Notes: generated from the sequence alone by a model not told the origin. 33,637 nt of DNA from an uncultured Propionibacteriaceae bacterium (GCA_945911015.1 CAMDZW010000038.1:1-33637); one strand, 5' to 3'. Counted from the stretch's first letter, positions 17,002 through 24,653 are shown. Numbers and translations: made by a program.

Positions 17002-17043
17002 CAGTTGCCACGGTACGCACGACCACGTTGCAGCAGCGTTGCA
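17002..17043. promoter_or_regulatory. CGTTGCA direct repeats upstream of the aldehyde dehydrogenase gene
   Basis: CGTTGCA occurs at 17026-17032 and 17037-17043, an 11-bp period, with the related CAGTTGCCA at 17002-17010. They lie in the 108-base gap between the GAF regulator stop and the dehydrogenase start. Helically phased repeats in front of the target gene are plausible sites for the regulator encoded immediately upstream; this is inference. Confidence 0.45.
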
Positions 17044-17045
17044 CC

Positions 17046-18275
17046 TCAGCGCAGGAGGCGGTCGAGATGGTCCAGGTGGACCCGTGCCCGCACTTGGGCC
17101 GGGCTGGTCGGAGGGGCCCACTGGGCCAACATCTGCCAAGCCTCGTAGTCACCCGAACCCTCATCAGTACCGGTCCAGGCCTCGACGACGGCCGGATCAC
17201 CGCTGGCCAGCACCGCGGCACGCAGCTCGGTCCGATACTCGGCGCGCAACTCCTCGATTCCGGGGGCAACCGACCGTGGAAGCAGCGGCCCGAGATCAGC
17301 CGCGATGGCCCCGGCAATGTCGCCGGCGGCCAGCAGCTGCCGCACCACAGCGGCTGCGGTCACCAACGGGCGCGCCAACCGGTACGGACGGGTGTCGGCG
17401 AGCAGATGGCCCGCGACCCGGCGCAGTCGCGACACCTCTGCCCGTACGGCAACTTCGGACAGGTCCCCCGCGTGGAGCTCGGCGGCGAGCTCGCCGGCCG
17501 TCATGCCGTCGGGCCGAGAGTTCAACAGGGCAAGGATTTCGGCATGCCGCAACGACAGCGGCACCGGCCCGTCATCGGTGGCCAGCCGGGGCCGCGCCTC
17601 CAAGAAGAGCTCGACCTCGCTGGGACCGGCGGCCGAGGCGAGCTCACGTTCGACCATCAACGCCGTGGTCCGCACCAGCGACAACGCCATCGTCGACCCG
17701 GCCGGCCCACCGCCGGTGATGTCGATGACCCCCAAGGTTCTCCCCGAGCGTGGGTCCCGGATCGGGGCTGCGGCACAGTTGAGCGCCTGCACCGGCCGTG
17801 CGAAGTGTTCGGCGCCCAGCACCTGGACGGCGCTGCCAGTGGCCAGTGCGGTGCCGGGGGCGTTGGTGCCGACGGTCTGCTCGGTCCACACCGCGCCCTC
17901 GACGAACCCGATCGGGTCGATCCGGGACCTCGTACGGTGACTGCCCTCGATCCACAGCAGTCGCCCGCCGTCGTCGGTCACCGCGATCACCAGGTCATCG
18001 TCAGTCGCACCGTCGACCAGCAGGCCACGGATCAGTGGCATCACCGACGCGAGCCGATGGTGTCGTCGCCGGTCGAGGAAGTCGGCTTCGGAGCCGTCGA
18101 AGAGGATCCCGGGCCGGTCGGGGTCGACGCCGGTCCGCAGACTTCGCTGCCAGGAGGCAAGCACCACCGGGTCGAGACCGGGAGGTGGGTCACCGCCGAG
18201 GAAGCGCTCGTAGGCATGTCGGACGAAGCGAGGGTCCCTCCGGGCCCGTACGGCCCGCATCCCAGCGTCTGACAT
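17046..18275 (-). CDS. AcoR-like GAF-domain transcriptional regulator lacking the sigma-54 AAA+ domain
   Basis: A 409-residue regulator. The N terminus has the AcoR-type VLASWQRSLRTGVDPD segment. A GAF sensor follows with EQTVGTNAPGTALATG, GAEHF and NCAAAPIRDPRSGRTLGVIDITGG (about 130-190). In proteobacterial AcoR an AAA+ sigma-54 domain and a Fis helix would follow. Here a short winged-helix-like region takes their place (LSLRHAEILALLNSRPDGMTAGELAAEL, then AEVSRLRRVAG), as in actinobacterial members. It probably senses an aldehyde, alcohol or related metabolite and controls the dehydrogenase gene 108 bases downstream. ATG 18275 is preferred, with GGAAGG 5 bases before it; GTG 18281 is possible. 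It is divergent from the TauE/SafE gene. Confidence 0.82.
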   Translation of the reverse strand: MSDAGMRAVRARRDPRFVRHAYERFLGGDPPPGLDPVVLASWQRSLRTGVDPDRPGILFDGSEADFLDRRRHHRLASVMPLIRGLLVDGATDDDLVIAVTDDGGRLLWIEGSHRTRSRIDPIGFVEGAVWTEQTVGTNAPGTALATGSAVQVLGAEHFARPVQALNCAAAPIRDPRSGRTLGVIDITGGGPAGSTMALSLVRTTALMVERELASAAGPSEVELFLEARPRLATDDGPVPLSLRHAEILALLNSRPDGMTAGELAAELHAGDLSEVAVRAEVSRLRRVAGHLLADTRPYRLARPLVTAAAVVRQLLAAGDIAGAIAADLGPLLPRSVAPGIEELRAEYRTELRAAVLASGDPAVVEAWTGTDEGSGDYEAWQMLAQWAPPTSPAQVRARVHLDHLDRLLR

Positions 18276-18395
18276 GGCCACCTTCCGACGCCAACGTCAC
18301 CACCACCGTGCCCGCCGACCGTGCGGGCGGGCGTTCACTCGGTCGAGCTTCGAGTCTAGCCATGAAGCGTCGATTCCGGCAGGGGCCGCGGGGTG

Positions 18396-18401
18396 TAGGG
18401 T
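18396..18401 (+). promoter_or_regulatory. Leaderless -10 box TAGGGT (TauE/SafE gene)
   Basis: TAGGGT is followed by 7 bases and then the GTG at 18409. Its position supports this GTG over the ATG at 18274, which opens a longer but poorly coding frame. Confidence 0.45.
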
Positions 18402-18408
18402 CGCCGGC

Positions 18409-19161
18409 GTGCCATACGACCTGACCGGCCTCTCCCTGGTCCTGGTGGTCTTCGCCGCCCTGATCGTGGGCTTCTCCAAGACCGCCATCGGTGGTCTGGG
18501 GACCATCGCCGCCGCGATCTTCGCCATCCAGATGCCGGCCAAGGAGTCGACCGGCGCAGTACTGCTGCTGCTGATCATGGCCGATGTGATGGCGGTCCTG
18601 TCGTACCGCAAAGACGCCAACTGGAAACTGCTGCGCCACCTGTTGCCGGCCATGGTGCCCGGGCTGATCCTGGGCACCGTCATCCTGCAGGTGATCAATG
18701 ACGAGACCCTGCGGCTGTGGATCGGCCTGCTGATCCTGGTGCTGGTCGCGTTGCAGTTGATCGTGGCGTGGCGCAACCGAGGCAAGGAACCGACACTGAA
18801 GATCCATCATCCGGTCGTCACCTGGGCCACCGGCGGAGCGGCCGGTGTGGCGACCATGACGGCCAATGCGGCCGGCCCGATCACCACCCTCTATCTGCTC
18901 AGTGCCGGGGTGGACAAGAAGATGTTCCTCGGTACGGCCGCCTGGTACTACTGCATCGGCAATCTGATCAAGGTCCCCTTCAGCGCCGGGATTGGCCTGA
19001 TGCCGGTCGAGACCCTGTTGCTGACCCTGATGCTCGCACCAGCGGTCATCATCGGCGGCCTGATCGGCCGAGTCGTGGTGAAGCGGATCAACCAGGTGTG
19101 GTTCAACCGGGTGATCATCGTCGGCACCGTGATTGCTGCCGTCGCCGTCCTGGTGCGCTGA
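18409..19161 (+). CDS. TauE/SafE family sulfite/anion permease
   Basis: A 250-residue inner-membrane protein with about eight hydrophobic helices. The first repeat reads LVVFAALIVGFSKTAIGGLG and the second contains GGAAGVATMTANAAGPITTLYLL; the paired G-(F/V)-x-x-x-x-x-G-G blocks are the hallmark of TauE/SafE permeases. Members export sulfite, sulfoacetate or other organic anions, and the substrate here is not evident. The long upstream extension in the frame is Arg/His-rich and overlaps the divergent regulator gene; GTG 18409 starts directly before the first helix and follows a TAGGGT -10. It is convergent with the next gene with a 3-base gap. Confidence 0.85.
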   Translation: MPYDLTGLSLVLVVFAALIVGFSKTAIGGLGTIAAAIFAIQMPAKESTGAVLLLLIMADVMAVLSYRKDANWKLLRHLLPAMVPGLILGTVILQVINDETLRLWIGLLILVLVALQLIVAWRNRGKEPTLKIHHPVVTWATGGAAGVATMTANAAGPITTLYLLSAGVDKKMFLGTAAWYYCIGNLIKVPFSAGIGLMPVETLLLTLMLAPAVIIGGLIGRVVVKRINQVWFNRVIIVGTVIAAVAVLVR

Positions 19162-19164
19162 TCG

Positions 19165-19959
19165 TCAGGATGCCACCCCGAGCAGCAGCGAGACGATCAT
19201 CGCGATGATGACCGAGTTGAAGACGAAGGCGAGCGCTCCCTGACCGGCGACCGCCCGTCGCAGGACGCGGGTGCGCACCTCGACATCGGTGGTGCCGAAC
19301 GTCGATTGAACCGCAAGCGCAAAGTAGAGGTAGTCGGAAAGGTCCTGTGCCGACTCGCCGGGAAAGGCCAGACCGGGCTCATGGGCATCCAGCCGGGCGT
19401 AGTGCACCGCGAACATCACGACCACATTCATCCAGCACGCGGCCACCATCGCCAAGGCGGCAAACAGGACCGTCTGGGACGACCGCAGGTCCGGGGTCAC
19501 CAGGATGACAGCGACCACGAGCAACGCCAGCGCCGACACCTGAACCGACCACGACGGGGCCTGGTTCTGCCGATCCGACCACCGACGCCACCGACGCCGT
19601 CCTTCCTGGATCCGCTCGCCCACCACCTCGACCACGCGCCCTGACCCCGAACGCTGCCGATCGGACGGTCGCGCCACCGACTCCCGCAGGCCCGACCCCA
19701 GCTCGGCCAAGGACAGTCGTCGACACAGCGCCAGGGTCAACAGTGCGTGCAGTCCAGCGAAGACGGTCCACCCCATCAGACATCCCACGGCCAAGGCATA
19801 CGGCCGCAGGGATGCCTCTCGGGTCAGCCACACCGTGACCACGGGCGTGGCCACCAGAACCGACACCACGGCCGCCACGGTCGACCTGGACGACTCCGAA
19901 CGCAGGAGACGCAGGAGCCGCAGCGGGCGCTGACGCCGGGGCGAGGGAGGCTGGTCCAC
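19165..19959 (-). CDS. DUF1345 family membrane protein
   Basis: A 264-residue membrane protein. The C-terminal part is diagnostic of DUF1345: HYARLDAHEPGLAFPG, then DLSDYLYFALAVQSTFGTTD and a final helix (FVFNSVIIAMIVSLLLGVAS). Four to five helices are visible: two in the first 110 residues and three after residue 145. Between them is a cytoplasmic Arg-rich stretch (about 100-145) with GSGRVVEVVGERI and RRWRRW. The function of the family is unknown; the FGTTD block recalls the pore-adjacent segment of two-helix ion channels, which is speculative. GTG 19959 is chosen because TACGAT ends 6 bases upstream, and the longer frame is Arg-rich and overlaps the divergent gene's promoter region. Confidence 0.8.
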   Translation of the reverse strand: MDQPPSPRRQRPLRLLRLLRSESSRSTVAAVVSVLVATPVVTVWLTREASLRPYALAVGCLMGWTVFAGLHALLTLALCRRLSLAELGSGLRESVARPSDRQRSGSGRVVEVVGERIQEGRRRWRRWSDRQNQAPSWSVQVSALALLVVAVILVTPDLRSSQTVLFAALAMVAACWMNVVVMFAVHYARLDAHEPGLAFPGESAQDLSDYLYFALAVQSTFGTTDVEVRTRVLRRAVAGQGALAFVFNSVIIAMIVSLLLGVAS

Positions 19960-19965
19960 ACCGGC

Positions 19966-19971
19966 ATCGTA
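19966..19971 (-). promoter_or_regulatory. Leaderless -10 box TACGAT (DUF1345 gene)
   Basis: TACGAT (minus strand, 19971-19966) ends exactly 6 bases before GTG 19959 and fits TANNNT. No Shine-Dalgarno is present. Confidence 0.5.
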
Positions 19972-20066
19972 GCGGCGGGATCTATCCAAGACGGTTACCG
20001 ATGAGTAATATGTGGCCCACCCAGCCCGTCGTCGGGCAGCTGCCGTACGAGCGTGAGGAGTCACCG

Positions 20067-22268
20067 GTGAACGTCATCGCCGTCGTGCTGACCGTGATCG
20101 CCCTGGCGACCACCGTTGCCGGGATTGTGCTGTTCGTCCGCGCGATCCGCTCGATCGTCGCGGTGTCGCGGATGGGCCAACCCGCACCGGACCGGTACGA
20201 CCATCCGGGACGACGCTGGAAGAACTTGCTCGTCGAGAGCATCGGCCACACCCGGATGCTCCAGTGGAGCAAGGTCGGGGTGGCGCACTGGTTCGTGATG
20301 GTCGGGTTCGGCTTCCTCTTCCTCACCCTGGTCAATGCCTTCGGTCAACTGATCGATCCACGTTTCACGCTGCCCCTGATCGGACACCTTCTGCCGTACG
20401 AGTGGGCCACCGAACTGCTCGCCTGGGTCGGCGGCCTGTCCATCGCCGGCTTGATGGTCCTGAGGTCAGTGGTCGGCACCACTCCGGGATCGCGGTTCTT
20501 CGGCTCCCGCACTTGGCAGGCGCGCTATGTGGAGTGGACGATCCTGCTGGTGATGGTCTGCATCCTCGGGCTGCGCGCACTGGAGTTCCAGCTGTTCGGC
20601 GATCGACTGCACTTCCCGCTCACCTCGTGGTTGCTGCCGACCGTCTCGGCCGAGACCGCCGAGGTCTGGATCCGCTGCCTGGCCGCGACCAAGATCATCA
20701 TCTCCTTTGCCTGGATGTGCGTGATCAGCCTCAACCCGACGATGGGGGTGGCCTGGCACCGGTTCACAGCCTGGGTGAACATCTGGTTCAAGCGGGAGTC
20801 CTCCGGCGCCCAGGCCTTGGGAGCGGTCCCACCGATCCTGGTGGACGGTGCACCGCTGGACTTCAATGAGCTCGAGGATCTCGACGAGGACACCGCGCTC
20901 GGTGTCGCCACGATCGAGGACTTCACCTGGAAGGGACTGCTCGACTTCACCAGTTGCACCGAGTGCGGCCGTTGCCAGTCGCAGTGCCCGGCGTGGAACA
21001 CCGAGAAGCCACTCAGCCCGAAACTTCTCGTGATGGGTCTACGGGAACATGCCCATGCCGCCTCGCCGTGGCTGCAGGCCGCCGAAGCGGTGGAGGCCGA
21101 GCGAGCGCGCCCGTTGATCGGCGACACCGGCGAGGACAAGCGAGCGGCCGCCGTCGCCCAGGCCCACGGATCCCCAATCCAGTGGGGTAGCGACGGTGCT
21201 GTGGCTGTCATCGACCCCGACGTGTTGTGGTCGTGCACCTCCTGCGGTGCCTGCGTCCAGCAATGCCCGGTCGACATCGAGCACGTGGACCACATCATCA
21301 ACCTCCGTCGCCACCAGGTGCTGATGGAGTCGGACTTCCCCAGCGAGCTGAACGGTCTGTTCAAGGGCTTGGAGTCCAAGGGCAACCCGTGGAACATGAA
21401 TGCTCGCAAGCGGATGGAATGGGCCAAACCGCTCGACTTCGAGGTGCCGATCGTCGGCGATGACGTCGAGGACCTCACCGAGGTGGAGTACCTGTTCTGG
21501 GTGGGTTGTGCCGGCGCGTACGAGGATCGGGCGATCAAGACCACCCAGGCCGTGGCCACTCTGCTCCACACGGCCGGGGTTTCCTTTGCGGTGTTGGGAA
21601 ATGGCGAGACCTGCACCGGAGATCCGGCACGTCGAGCCGGCAATGAGTTCGTCTTCCAACAGCTGGCGATGGAGAATGTCGAGGCCCTCACCGAGGCGAA
21701 GGCCAACAAGGTCGTCACGACCTGTGCGCACTGTCTCAACACCTTGAAGAACGAGTACCCCCAGCTGGGCACCTCGCTGGAGGTCGTGCACCACACCCAG
21801 TTGCTGAACCGTCTCGTCCGGGAAGGCAAGCTGACCCCCGTCGCACCGGTGGAGTCATCGGTCGCCGGACGGACGATCACCTATCACGATCCCTGTTTCC
21901 TCGGTCGCCACAACCAGGTGTACGAGGCACCACGCGAACTGCTTGGCGCGATCCCGGGCGCGACCGTGGCCGAGATGCCGCGCCATGGCAAGCAGTCCTT
22001 CTGCTGTGGCGCTGGCGGGGCCAGGATGTGGATGGAGGAGACCATCGGCACCCGGATCAACGCCAGCCGCACCGATGAGGCCCTAACCGTGATCGAGAGC
22101 AATGGCGGCAGCGGAGCGATCGCGACCGCCTGCCCGTTCTGCCGGGTGATGCTCTCCGACGGGCTCACCGCAGCCCAGGGTGAGGGCCGCGGCGAACAGG
22201 CCGAGGTGCTCGACGTGGCGCAACTGCTGCTGGCCGGCGTCGAACGCGGGGTCAGTCAGCAGCCGTGA
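20067..22268 (+). CDS. etfD: EtfD-like membrane iron-sulfur oxidoreductase (ETF:menaquinone oxidoreductase type)
   Basis: A 733-residue membrane protein. The N-terminal 230 residues hold about five helices similar to the heme-carrying gamma subunit of nitrate reductase. Two ferredoxin-type 4Fe-4S motifs follow: CTECGRCQSQCP (from C297) and CTSCGACVQQCP (from C390). Two CCG-type modules come next, as in heterodisulfide reductase: FWVGC (C481) with TCAHC, and DPC, FCCGAGG and CPFC. This matches mycobacterial Rv0338c (EtfD), which passes electrons from electron-transfer flavoprotein to menaquinone during fatty-acid beta-oxidation. GTG 20067 is chosen over ATG 20001 because GAGGAG (20055-20060) is 6 bases upstream. 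The first CCG module has TC where CC is usual. No etfAB genes are visible here. Confidence 0.85.
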   Translation: MNVIAVVLTVIALATTVAGIVLFVRAIRSIVAVSRMGQPAPDRYDHPGRRWKNLLVESIGHTRMLQWSKVGVAHWFVMVGFGFLFLTLVNAFGQLIDPRFTLPLIGHLLPYEWATELLAWVGGLSIAGLMVLRSVVGTTPGSRFFGSRTWQARYVEWTILLVMVCILGLRALEFQLFGDRLHFPLTSWLLPTVSAETAEVWIRCLAATKIIISFAWMCVISLNPTMGVAWHRFTAWVNIWFKRESSGAQALGAVPPILVDGAPLDFNELEDLDEDTALGVATIEDFTWKGLLDFTSCTECGRCQSQCPAWNTEKPLSPKLLVMGLREHAHAASPWLQAAEAVEAERARPLIGDTGEDKRAAAVAQAHGSPIQWGSDGAVAVIDPDVLWSCTSCGACVQQCPVDIEHVDHIINLRRHQVLMESDFPSELNGLFKGLESKGNPWNMNARKRMEWAKPLDFEVPIVGDDVEDLTEVEYLFWVGCAGAYEDRAIKTTQAVATLLHTAGVSFAVLGNGETCTGDPARRAGNEFVFQQLAMENVEALTEAKANKVVTTCAHCLNTLKNEYPQLGTSLEVVHHTQLLNRLVREGKLTPVAPVESSVAGRTITYHDPCFLGRHNQVYEAPRELLGAIPGATVAEMPRHGKQSFCCGAGGARMWMEETIGTRINASRTDEALTVIESNGGSGAIATACPFCRVMLSDGLTAAQGEGRGEQAEVLDVAQLLLAGVERGVSQQP

Positions 22269-23034
22269 TTCCGCGGGCCATGGCGAGATTGCCGGCGAGC
22301 AGGCCTCCCTCGACCGGCAGGGTGACACCGGTGATCCAACTGGCCTGGTCCCCGGCCAGGAAGAGTAGCGCGTCGGCAATGTCATCGGGTTCCCCGACCC
22401 GACCGGTCGGATAGAACGATGCCGCGGTGTCGAGGGCATGCGGATCGGCCTTGAGTCGGTGGTCCCAGACCTCGGTGCGGACCGTGCCGGGTGCGACCGC
22501 ATTGCAGCGGATCCCCTGGTGTCCGTGGTCGAGGGCGATCGCCCGGGTCAGGGCGAGCACCCCGGCCTTGGCCGCCGAGTAGGCCTCATTGCCGAGATGG
22601 GTGAGCCCGTTGACCGAGCTGACGTTGAGGATGACGCCTCGTCCAGCCGCAATCATCACCGGCAACACCTGCTGGCAGGTCAGGAACGGGCCCAACAGGT
22701 TGACCTCGAAATCGGTGCGGAGCTCCTCGACCGGAGCATCCAGGAGCCGCGATCGGCCACAGACCATCGCATTGTTGACCAGCACGTCGATCCGACCAAA
22801 GGCATCGGTGGTGGCCGCGACCATGGCCTTGACCGAGTCGAGGTCACCGATGTCGACACCGACGGCGATGGCACCGGGGAGATCATCGGCGACGGCCTGG
22901 GCCCCTGTCAGGTTGATGTCGGCCAGGACCACAGAGGCCCCTGCGGCGTGGAAGCGTTGGGCGGCGCGGCGACCAATCCCGGAGGCGGCGCCGGTGACGA
23001 TCACAGAACGGTCGGTGAGCTGGCCATCAGTCAT
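22252..23034 (-). CDS. Short-chain dehydrogenase/reductase (SDR)
   Basis: A 260-residue classical SDR. The cofactor motif is TGAASGIG (about residues 16-23), an acidic residue after the second strand (LADIN) suggests NAD(H) preference, NNA is present in LVNNAMV, the catalytic Ser lies in NVSSVNG and YSAAK gives the Tyr-Lys pair. PGTVRTEVW and the final GVTLPVEGG block are also typical. It would oxidise or reduce a hydroxyl or keto group on an unknown metabolite. ATG 23034 is chosen because GACAAT ends 6 bases upstream and the longer frame runs into the regulatory region of the neighbouring gene. Its end overlaps the convergent etfD by 17 bases. Confidence 0.9.
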   Translation of the reverse strand: MTDGQLTDRSVIVTGAASGIGRRAAQRFHAAGASVVLADINLTGAQAVADDLPGAIAVGVDIGDLDSVKAMVAATTDAFGRIDVLVNNAMVCGRSRLLDAPVEELRTDFEVNLLGPFLTCQQVLPVMIAAGRGVILNVSSVNGLTHLGNEAYSAAKAGVLALTRAIALDHGHQGIRCNAVAPGTVRTEVWDHRLKADPHALDTAASFYPTGRVGEPDDIADALLFLAGDQASWITGVTLPVEGGLLAGNLAMARGITAAD

Positions 23035-23040
23035 GCACGG

Positions 23041-23046
23041 ATTGTC
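23041..23046 (-). promoter_or_regulatory. Candidate leaderless -10 box GACAAT (SDR gene)
   Basis: GACAAT (minus strand, 23046-23041) ends 6 bases before ATG 23034 and matches 4 of 6 TATAAT positions. No Shine-Dalgarno is visible. Confidence 0.4.
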
Positions 23047-23091
23047 CCACCGGTCCGAGCTGACCCTCCGAAGCGTCCGTGCCGCGAGTGG

Positions 23092-23165
23092 TGACGTCAT
23101 CCCGTACGAGATTGGCGTCAGTTTGGCCTTGACATGACGTCATCGTGACGTCATGCTTGATGTCA
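23092..23165. promoter_or_regulatory. Phased array of TGACGTCA palindromes, candidate RHH operator
   Basis: Exact TGACGTCA copies lie at 23092-23099, 23135-23142 and 23146-23153. One-mismatch copies are TGGCGTCA at 23113-23120 and TGATGTCA at 23158-23165. Start-to-start distances are 21, 22, 11 and 12 bp, i.e. one or two helical turns. Ribbon-helix-helix dimers commonly bind such tandem palindromes cooperatively on one DNA face, and the next gene encodes one, so autoregulation is inferred. Confidence 0.75.
23129..23157 (+). promoter_or_regulatory. Promoter of the RHH/DUF4097 operon, spacer filled by operators
   Basis: TTGACA (23129-23134) is a perfect consensus -35. After exactly 17 bases, CATGCT (23152-23157) is a weak -10. 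The spacer holds both adjacent TGACGTCA copies. Transcription would begin about 7 bases later, at or next to ATG 23165, giving a leaderless message. Confidence 0.6.
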
Positions 23166-23746
23166 TGCAATTGGACAAGCACCTCGAGTCGGTACGCAAT
23201 GGCGTCCAGCAGGCCGCCGCCCTCGCCGACGAACACAGCCAAGACGTCGCCCGCAGGTTGAGCGACGCCCTCGAGTCCTCGGTGCGATTGGCGCTGATCG
23301 ATGCGCTGAGCGATGCCAGTGACGAGATCAGCGCGGACCTCGCTCCCGGATCGGTCGAGTTCCGCCTCCGCAACGGCGAACCACAGTTCGTGGTGACTCC
23401 GCCCGCAGCACCGGCCGCCGCCGACCCCGAACCGGACATCACCTTCACCGAGGACGACTCGGAGCAGGTACGGGTGACGCTGCGGATCCCGGCCACGCTG
23501 AAGGAACAGGTCGACGAGGCCGCCGACGCCGAGGGGGTGTCGACCAACACCTGGCTGGTGCAGCAGGTCCGGCGCTCCATCGCCCGCAAGCGCACCCGAC
23601 GGGCCGACGGCTTCGAGAACTACATCGAGTCCACCGTCGAGAACGCCATGGAGTCCGCCTTCAGTGCACTCGACTCGCTCGGTAATTTCGACACCGGGCG
23701 GAATCGCCGGGGCAACACCAAGAGCTACAAGGGGTGGGCGCAGTGA
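23165..23746 (+). CDS. Ribbon-helix-helix (HicB/Arc-like) DNA-binding protein with helical N-terminal domain
   Basis: A 193-residue protein. The first 60 residues are predicted helical (QLDKHLESVRNGVQQAAALA, RRLSDALESSVRLALIDAL), followed by an acidic, Pro/Ala-rich linker. Residues about 99-140 form a ribbon-helix-helix: a strand RVTLRIPA, helix LKEQVDEAADAEG and helix STNTWLVQQVRRSI. A basic tail (RKRTRR) and a low-complexity C terminus follow. Relatives are often annotated HicB-family antitoxins, but no HicA-like toxin is here. It probably binds the TGACGTCA sites upstream. ATG 23153 is an alternative start, but it lies inside an operator copy; ATG 23165 fits the TTGACA promoter. The stop overlaps the next start in GTGA. 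Confidence 0.75.
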   Translation: MQLDKHLESVRNGVQQAAALADEHSQDVARRLSDALESSVRLALIDALSDASDEISADLAPGSVEFRLRNGEPQFVVTPPAAPAAADPEPDITFTEDDSEQVRVTLRIPATLKEQVDEAADAEGVSTNTWLVQQVRRSIARKRTRRADGFENYIESTVENAMESAFSALDSLGNFDTGRNRRGNTKSYKGWAQ

Positions 23747-24492
23747 CCATTCGACCGATCGAAGCAGCCGACGTCCAACAGTTGGTGATCCGCATGGGCG
23801 GCGGCACGATCACCCTGGTGCCCAATGATCTGCCCGGCGTGATCGGACAGGTGAAGGGCAAGCGGGCCGACGACTTCACCGTCGAGCACATCGGCACCAC
23901 CTTGGAGGTCATCGCACCCCGTAGCCGTGGCGGTGAGGCTGACCTGCGGCTGGCCATCCCCGAGGGGATTGACCTGAGCTGCACCGTCGGTTCGGCCGAT
24001 CTGCGCTCGACGGTGCTGTTGGGCACCGCGCGGACCAAGTCCGGCGGCGGTGATGTCCTGATCGGCCAGGTCGGCAATGTTGATGCCACCACCGGCAGCG
24101 GCGACCTGGTGGTCGACGAGGTGCTTGGCGCCTCCGCCCGGCTCAGCACGGGTTCGGGTGACATCGCCATCGGCGCCTGCGATGCCGCCCTCCGGGTCCG
24201 CACCGGCTCGGGTGACATCGCCGTGGGACACCTCCGCGCCGTGATGCAGGGCAACACCGGATCCGGCGGGGTCAACGTCTCGGCGACCACGGCGGGCATC
24301 AACGTCCGCACCGGATCCGGCGACGTCAGCGTCGGGGTGGCCGACGGACTGGCCACCTGGCTCGATCTCTCTTCTGCCAGCGGCACCGTGCAGGTCGGCC
24401 TGGACCAGTCGGTCGAGCCCGATCCCGAGACTCCACACATCGCCGTCCAGGTCCGTACCGGATCCGGCGACATCGTCATCTTTCGATCCTGA
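23743..24492 (+). CDS. DUF4097-type beta-repeat protein with TGSGD repeats
   Basis: A 249-residue protein without signal peptide or membrane helix. After residue 85 it is built from repeated strands centred on T-G-S-G-D-[IVL]: TKSGGGDVLIG, TTGSGDLVV, STGSGDIAIG, RTGSGDIAVG, NTGSGGVNV, RTGSGDVSVG and RTGSGDIVIF, spaced about 17-22 residues. This is the pattern of DUF4097 beta-strand repeat proteins, expected to fold as a solenoid. Their function is not established; related domains appear in cell-envelope stress proteins such as LiaF-type and adhesin-like families. GTG 23743 overlaps the stop of the RHH gene (GTGA) and AAGGGG (23729-23734) is its ribosome site, so the two are translationally coupled. 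The DNA shows matching repeats with ACCGGATCCGGCGAC variants. Confidence 0.8.
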   Translation: MTIRPIEAADVQQLVIRMGGGTITLVPNDLPGVIGQVKGKRADDFTVEHIGTTLEVIAPRSRGGEADLRLAIPEGIDLSCTVGSADLRSTVLLGTARTKSGGGDVLIGQVGNVDATTGSGDLVVDEVLGASARLSTGSGDIAIGACDAALRVRTGSGDIAVGHLRAVMQGNTGSGGVNVSATTAGINVRTGSGDVSVGVADGLATWLDLSSASGTVQVGLDQSVEPDPETPHIAVQVRTGSGDIVIFRS

Positions 24493-24503
24493 GAGGGTCA
24501 TCA

Positions 24504-24653
24504 ATGTTTGCCCACGACAGCTACGACCTGGCCTGGAACCCGTACCAGACACAGCGTGACCAGTCCGCCCGTGCCCACCAGCGCTGGCTTCGCAGCCAGG
24601 CTGCCCGGGCCCGGAAGCGTCGCCCGATGCGACCGACCCAGCCCGAACGGTGA
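24504..24653 (+). CDS. Small basic 49-residue protein, unknown function
   Basis: A short frame from ATG 24504 to TGA 24651-24653 encoding 49 residues. It begins MFAHDSYDLAWNPYQTQRDQ and ends with an Arg-rich stretch (WLRSQAARARKRRPMR). AGAGGG at 24492-24497 lies 6 bases before the ATG and overlaps the stop of the DUF4097 gene, so it is very likely translated as the third gene of the operon. Third codon positions are mostly G or C, like its neighbours. The aromatic first half (Y, W, Y) and basic second half suggest nucleic-acid or protein binding, but I do not recognise a family and no function is assigned. Confidence 0.6.
   Translation: MFAHDSYDLAWNPYQTQRDQSARAHQRWLRSQAARARKRRPMRPTQPER

Noticed and set aside
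20001..20066. Upstream ATG start of the EtfD-like gene
   Set aside because: No ribosome site precedes ATG 20001, whereas GAGGAG lies 6 bases before GTG 20067, which starts directly at the first membrane helix.
23092..23165. TGACGTCA as a chance or restriction-type palindrome
   Set aside because: Five copies within 74 bases on a common helical phase at a TTGACA promoter are unlikely by chance.
23153..23746. HicAB toxin-antitoxin module
   Set aside because: The RHH protein resembles HicB only in its DNA-binding end; no small HicA-like RNase with a catalytic His is adjacent, the partner being a DUF4097 protein.
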